Positions 41,024 to 44,279 of a DNA stretch of 44,279 bases are shown one piece after another. The DNA lies in the NCBI GenBank assembly GCA_016783455.1, contig JADHWN010000017.1, forward strand, positions 1 through 44,279. Reading direction: 5' to 3'. Under the pieces are notes generated by a model. The model was not told where the DNA came from. It worked only from the letters and a program-made list of their open reading frames with translations, and did no database searches. The DNA comes from Candidatus Bathyarchaeota archaeon (GTDB taxonomy: Archaea > Thermoproteota > Bathyarchaeia > TCS64). Made by a program: the position numbers and the translations under genes. Within the stretch, counting starts at the first letter, position 1. Every line of letters starts with the position of its first letter.

Positions 41024-41394
41024 TCGAGGGGGCCCACCCGGTCCTCGGTGAGGTCGTCGAAGATGCCCTCGCACTCGTCGGCGATGAAGTCGCCGTCCCA
41101 CCACTCGAAGGTGAAGATCTCCTCCTCGGGGACTAGGATATGGGGGACGCCTGCAGGGACGACGGCCACCTTGCCGAACTCAAGGCGCTCCTCGACCCTC
41201 TCACCGTCGACGTAGATGTAGTTGGAGGCCTTCCCCTTCAGTAGCAGGGTGTACTGGTCGAAGGGGTGGACATGGTTGCCCCTGTAGGCCCCGACCTTGG
41301 TCTCGAGGACGCCGTGGAACTTCCCGTGGTGAATGAACGAGTATGCGTTGCCGACCTTCTCGGTCGAGGCCCATTCCTTGATCTCGAACTCCAT
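41020..41394 (-). CDS. Cupin domain protein
   Basis: A 124-residue single-domain cupin. Motif 1 is YRGNHVHPFDQYTLLLKG, with two histidine ligands but Gln where Glu is usual, and motif 2 is AVVPAGVPHILVPEEE. Such proteins bind a metal and act as isomerases, dioxygenases or sensors. The substrate is unknown. ATG 41394 starts it. It is convergent with the URO-D-family gene, so functional linkage is weak. Confidence 0.8.
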   Translation of the reverse strand: MEFEIKEWASTEKVGNAYSFIHHGKFHGVLETKVGAYRGNHVHPFDQYTLLLKGKASNYIYVDGERVEERLEFGKVAVVPAGVPHILVPEEEIFTFEWWDGDFIADECEGIFDDLTEDRVGPLD

Positions 41395-41534
41395 CTCGAC
41401 AAATCCTCCGGATGCAATGGACGCAAGACTGTCGATGGGACTATTTCTCTTTTTCCAGCACGGGCCGGGGAGGTCTGGGGCAGAGCTTTAAAGGATCGCA
41501 GCCATTGAATTCTTGAGCTTTACCGGATTTGTGT

Positions 41535-41876
41535 ATGGACCCCGAGGTGGCCTGTTTGAGCGAGGAGAACCAGAAGCTGAAGGGCGTGATAGGCGAGGTG
41601 AGCCTCGAGCGCGATGAGGACAAGTTCAACACGTTCAACGTCACCATGAAGATGATAGTCGACAACGGCAGGCCCCTGAGCTACGACCGGGGCGAGACGC
41701 TGGTGCAGCAGTTCCGGAAGGGGCTCCTGGGGAAGAAAGTGGAGCTCAGCGCCGTGGTTGTGGCGTGCCCCGTCTGCGGGAAGGGCTTCAACACCGAGGG
41801 GGGGATGAAGCAGCACATGAGGATGATCCACGGAGACAGGAAGGGCTCAAGGAAGGCAAAGTCCGCCAAGAAGTGA
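41535..41876 (+). CDS. C2H2 zinc-finger protein
   Basis: A 113-residue protein whose C-terminal part is a classical C2H2 finger, CPVCGKGFNTEGGMKQHMRM followed by IH (C78, C81, H94, H99), then a basic tail rich in lysine. The N-terminal 75 residues form an unknown domain with VSLERDEDKFNTFNVTMKM. Such archaeal fingers may bind DNA or RNA. ATG 41535 is preferred to the TTG two codons earlier; a TATA-like CTTTAAAGG lies near 41485-41493. Confidence 0.75.
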   Translation: MDPEVACLSEENQKLKGVIGEVSLERDEDKFNTFNVTMKMIVDNGRPLSYDRGETLVQQFRKGLLGKKVELSAVVVACPVCGKGFNTEGGMKQHMRMIHGDRKGSRKAKSAKK

Positions 41877-41957
41877 AGCCACCGATGGTCTTTACGGGTT
41901 GACCAAGGTTACTTTTAATCCAAAATGTAAAACGAGGTCTGGGATCAGGCTAATAAT

Positions 41958-41966
41958 AGTATATAC
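41958..41966 (+). promoter_or_regulatory. TATA box for the Lrp-type regulator
   Basis: AGTATATAC lies 52-60 bp before ATG 42018; transcription should begin near 41985-41990. Confidence 0.45.
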
Positions 41967-41984
41967 TTTTTATGATACGAGTTA

Positions 41985-42002
41985 AATATCTGTCAAGATA
42001 TT
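41985..42002. promoter_or_regulatory. Inverted repeat at the Lrp-type regulator start site (candidate autoregulatory operator)
   Basis: AATATC-TGTCAA-GATATT is a perfect 6-bp inverted repeat located over the expected transcription start and just before the ribosome site GTGGAG. Lrp-family proteins usually bind palindromes at their own promoters. Confidence 0.45.
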
Positions 42003-42017
42003 TTGAGTGGAGTCATT

Positions 42018-42589
42018 ATGTGTGACAATATCGACGACCTGGACCTTAAGATCGTCCTCCAGCTCCAAGAAAATGGTAGGGCGACGATTACCGAGCTCGC
42101 TGAGAAGGTGAGCTCCTCCAGGCCGACGGTGACAAACCGGCTGAAGCGGCTGATAGACGAGGGCATCGTGATAGTCACCGGCGGGGTGAACATGTCCAAG
42201 TTCGGGTACAAGATGGCCTGCATCGGCCTCGAGGTCAAGAGCAGCGAGACGAGGGCGGAGTTCGAGGAGGGCCTGACCCACTGCCCCAGGGTGATCAACA
42301 TGTTCAGGACAACGGACAAGGCGAACCTCCACTTGGCTCTCTGGGGGGAGGACGACAGGGCCCTTCACTCGACTGTGGAGGCGATGAGGGAGGCTCCAAA
42401 TGTGGATGTCGTCTACGCGCACTACCTCGGGACGCCCATCCACGGAGAGATGCCCGTCAAGGTCTACTCGAAAGAGGGGGGGACGCGCCTCCCTGCGAGA
42501 AGAACTGCACGGAATGTCACAGGTACGAGAACGTGTGGTGCCCGGGGTGCCCGATCTCGTCTGTGTACAGGAACCCCATGCTCAAGTGA
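42018..42589 (+). pseudogene. Lrp/AsnC-type transcriptional regulator with a frameshift before its C-terminal Cys cluster
   Basis: The first 155 residues are normal: a winged helix (ATITELAEKVSSSRPTVTNR, about 22-41) and a RAM-like domain with VNMSKFGYKMACIGLEV and FRTTDKANLHLALWG. Then a run of seven G (42476-42482) shifts the frame. Read as if the run had eight G, the protein continues GGDAPPCEKNCTECHRYENV, then WCPGCPISSVYRNPMLK and stops at 42589, giving about 190 residues. Without correction the frame runs on to 42668 as low-complexity Arg/Thr/Gly sequence unlike a protein. I annotate the corrected gene. A consensus error in the G run is likely; a real phase-variable site is possible. 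Start ATG 42018 follows GTGGAG. Confidence 0.75.
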
Positions 42590-42694
42590 GGGCTGGGAGT
42601 CTCCCGTAGGCCTTGATGTGGTTGCGCGCGCTGGAAGAGGGAGAACACGCACGACTACTCCTTCATAAACCTGTAGGAAGATGTCGGTTCACTG

Positions 42695-44074
42695 CTAGGG
42701 TGGCGTGTACGTCCAGACGTGGAGGAATGTCGTGTCAACCTCCCAGCTGTCTTGGACCGTGTCGCCGATGGCTACTCCTCCCCTGAAACGTATCGTGAAT
42801 GTCGAAGAGGTTAGGTAGGTGGATACGTCGGCGTTGTTCCATCCCGGCTGCAGATCGTTGAAGACCGTCGCCCATGCACCCCCGTCCCATGCGTCCACGA
42901 TCAGCGACTCGGGTCCCTGGACCCCCCCGTAGATGCAGAGCCACTCGTTGTCCTCGTTGAAGGCCATGTCAGACCAACTGACCTCGAGGTCGAGGTCGTA
43001 GTTTGTCTGGAGGACCTCCTTTGTGACCGTTACGAGATCCAGGAAAGCGGTCTCGCCGTTCTCGACGTCGTCGCAGTTCCACCTGATTCTGAAGTTGCCG
43101 ATGAAGTACTGCGGGTCGGAGATGTTCATTGAGTAGTGGAGCCACTGGTCCTCCTGGATGGTGAAGCCCAGGTCCTCGATTAGGTCCCAGGTCGTGCCGT
43201 CGAAGAACTCCAGCATGAACTCGTTGGGGTCAAGGTCGTCGTCCCTGTACCAGAACTCCAGGTAGAGCGACGACGCCCCCGTGAGGTCCAGGTCAGGCGT
43301 CTCCAGGTTACCGGTCCTACCTGGGTTCTGCCCGTCGAAGTCCGCTGAGAAGATACCGTCGTAGGCCTGGTCGGACTCCTGGTTCCAGTTGTTGTCTCCG
43401 GGGGTCTCAGTCCAGCCCGCGGGAGACCAGATTCCCTCGAACGACTCCCCCGAGATCATGGTGGTGTTCTGCAAACCTGTGCTGGTGCTCGCCTCGGTCA
43501 TTACATCCATGATCCCGTCCGGTCCGTACTGCTGAGCGGAGAAGAAGCTGGGCGCCCCCTGTGCAGCAGGGGCGTAGTCGTCTGTGAACGCGTCGACGTA
43601 GTGGTATCGTGTCTCTCCGCCTCCGGAGCCAGTATCTGGGAAATATGTGAAGGTATAGATGTTGCCCAGCTCCGTGACCAGATGCATGATGAATGTCTGA
43701 TCGGCGTAGACGGTGATGCTGTCGTTGCTGATGCCCGTCTGGGTCTCAGCTGGTTTGACGTAGATATCCGCGTCGTAGTAGTCTTGGGTGTTGTTGGCCT
43801 CGTTCATTATGCCTATCCAGACTACGTGAACGGAGGAGGAGCCGGGGTTCACCGCGGTGATGTTGATCTTGTTCAGGGCGGTGACGGTGATGTCGGTGAC
43901 CGTGAGCTCCTCCTCGAATCTACCTCGGTCAAACTCGCTCATCTCCTGGACGACCACGTCGTACCTCTGCCGCGCCTGGAGCGTCAGGGCGTAGTAGGTG
44001 AAGCCCGTCATGAAGATGAGTAGGAAGAACGCGACTCCGATGAGGGTTGAGACGCCTCTCCTGCGTTTAAGCAC
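42695..44074 (-). CDS. Pilin-like secreted surface protein with jelly-roll domain
   Basis: A 459-residue protein with a class III (archaeal type IV pilin) signal: MLKRRRGVSTLIGVAFFLLI, with likely processing after Gly7, followed by one hydrophobic helix. The extracellular part is poor in lysine and rich in Asp, Thr, Ser and aromatic residues. Residues about 205-350 (ESFEGIWSPAGWTETPGDNN and LYLEFWYRDDDLDPNEFML) resemble a MAM or carbohydrate-binding jelly roll. It is much longer than a typical pilin, so it may be an anchored adhesin or glycan-binding protein. The start is GTG 44074 behind a TATA element (44097-44105). Confidence 0.75.
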   Translation of the reverse strand: MLKRRRGVSTLIGVAFFLLIFMTGFTYYALTLQARQRYDVVVQEMSEFDRGRFEEELTVTDITVTALNKINITAVNPGSSSVHVVWIGIMNEANNTQDYYDADIYVKPAETQTGISNDSITVYADQTFIMHLVTELGNIYTFTYFPDTGSGGGETRYHYVDAFTDDYAPAAQGAPSFFSAQQYGPDGIMDVMTEASTSTGLQNTTMISGESFEGIWSPAGWTETPGDNNWNQESDQAYDGIFSADFDGQNPGRTGNLETPDLDLTGASSLYLEFWYRDDDLDPNEFMLEFFDGTTWDLIEDLGFTIQEDQWLHYSMNISDPQYFIGNFRIRWNCDDVENGETAFLDLVTVTKEVLQTNYDLDLEVSWSDMAFNEDNEWLCIYGGVQGPESLIVDAWDGGAWATVFNDLQPGWNNADVSTYLTSSTFTIRFRGGVAIGDTVQDSWEVDTTFLHVWTYTPP

Positions 44075-44096
44075 GTTAGATACTCCATTGTTAAAC

Positions 44097-44105
44097 TAAT
44101 AAAAT
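44097..44105 (-). promoter_or_regulatory. TATA box for the surface protein gene
   Basis: TTTTATTAG on the minus strand, 23-31 bp before GTG 44074, consistent with a leaderless transcript. Confidence 0.45.
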
Positions 44106-44149
44106 CCCTTGTGGTTGTGGACTCCGTACTAGATTATTATATTTGTACG

Positions 44150-44279
44150 TGTTTAGCTCGTTACGCATATAAGTCAAATTAAATTCTAAACAGTGCTTAT
44201 TTTAACATTTTCATGATTTATTTAGCAAAAACTAGATAGAATATAAATAAATCTCGCTTATTTTAATCTGAGCTAAACA
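44150..44279. repeat. Inverted and direct repeats at the right edge
   Basis: TGTTTAGCTC (44150-44159) and GAGCTAAACA (44270-44279) are perfect 10-bp inverted copies, 110 bp apart, the second ending at the window edge. GCTTATTTTAA occurs twice (44195-44205 and 44256-44266) as a direct repeat. The region is AT-rich and has no gene. Confidence 0.4.

Noticed and set aside
1-44279. Transposon, prophage or integrated plasmid
   Set aside because: No transposase, integrase, terminal repeats or target duplications were seen; codon use is broadly even across the genes.

Overview
The window looks like chromosomal sequence from an archaeon of the TACK group, most likely a Bathyarchaeia-like lineage (inference). 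The reasons are: archaeal ribosomal proteins including eL13 and eL38, which Euryarchaeota generally lack; the archaeal phosphopantothenate synthetase and pantoate kinase; TATA boxes 20-30 bp upstream of many start codons with very short or no leaders; frequent TTG/GTG starts; and a high-GC coding bias. I see no insertion sequence, prophage, CRISPR array or integrase. The region reads as housekeeping and catabolic core with a few accessory pieces.

Layout. 0-6 kb is biosynthesis: the start of acetolactate synthase (cut by the window edge), a small EF-Tu-domain-2 protein, threonine synthase, then the archaeal route to 4'-phosphopantothenate (phosphopantothenate synthetase, PanE and PanB with overlapping genes, then pantoate kinase). 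6-9 kb holds argininosuccinate lyase and a MalY/PatB-type PLP enzyme. 9.2-10.4 kb is a ribosomal operon uL13-uS9-eL13, divergent from a PH-domain-like gene that appears to start at a non-AUG codon. 11.2-13.1 kb encodes an S9 oligopeptidase.

13.2-17.6 kb is a sulfur-related set: a metallo-beta-lactamase protein with two rhodanese domains, a sodium:solute symporter, a thioredoxin-like protein and a split YeeE/YedE sulfur transporter. 17.6-21.5 kb adds a TrkA-N protein, two anion permeases of different families, a small four-cysteine protein and a coiled-coil protein coupled to one permease. 21.6-24.7 kb has a phosphodiesterase/alkaline-phosphatase-fold enzyme, a DUF523/TudS-like protein, an SpeD-type decarboxylase and a small archaeal protein.

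25.2-29.2 kb is peptide and amide catabolism (M28, M20 and AbgB-like M20 hydrolases), followed by tRNA-Gly(GCC). 29.4-32.2 kb is a run of small genes: DUF3795, a winged-helix regulator, a cysteine-rich pair, RDD and eL38. 32.2-38.6 kb has an MFS transporter, a beta-CASP ribonuclease, a methyltransferase and a VWA/MoxR pair. 38.7-44 kb has an iron-sulfur aldo-keto reductase divergent from a URO-D-family protein, a cupin, a C2H2 zinc-finger protein, an Lrp-type regulator broken by a frameshift, and a pilin-like secreted surface protein.

The physiology suggested is an anaerobic heterotroph that uses peptides and handles reduced sulfur. The items most worth a second look are the 13-bp tandem array at 31.3 kb, the non-AUG start at 10.66 kb, the frameshift that removes a conserved-looking Cys cluster from the Lrp-type regulator, and the sulfur module with its altered metal site.
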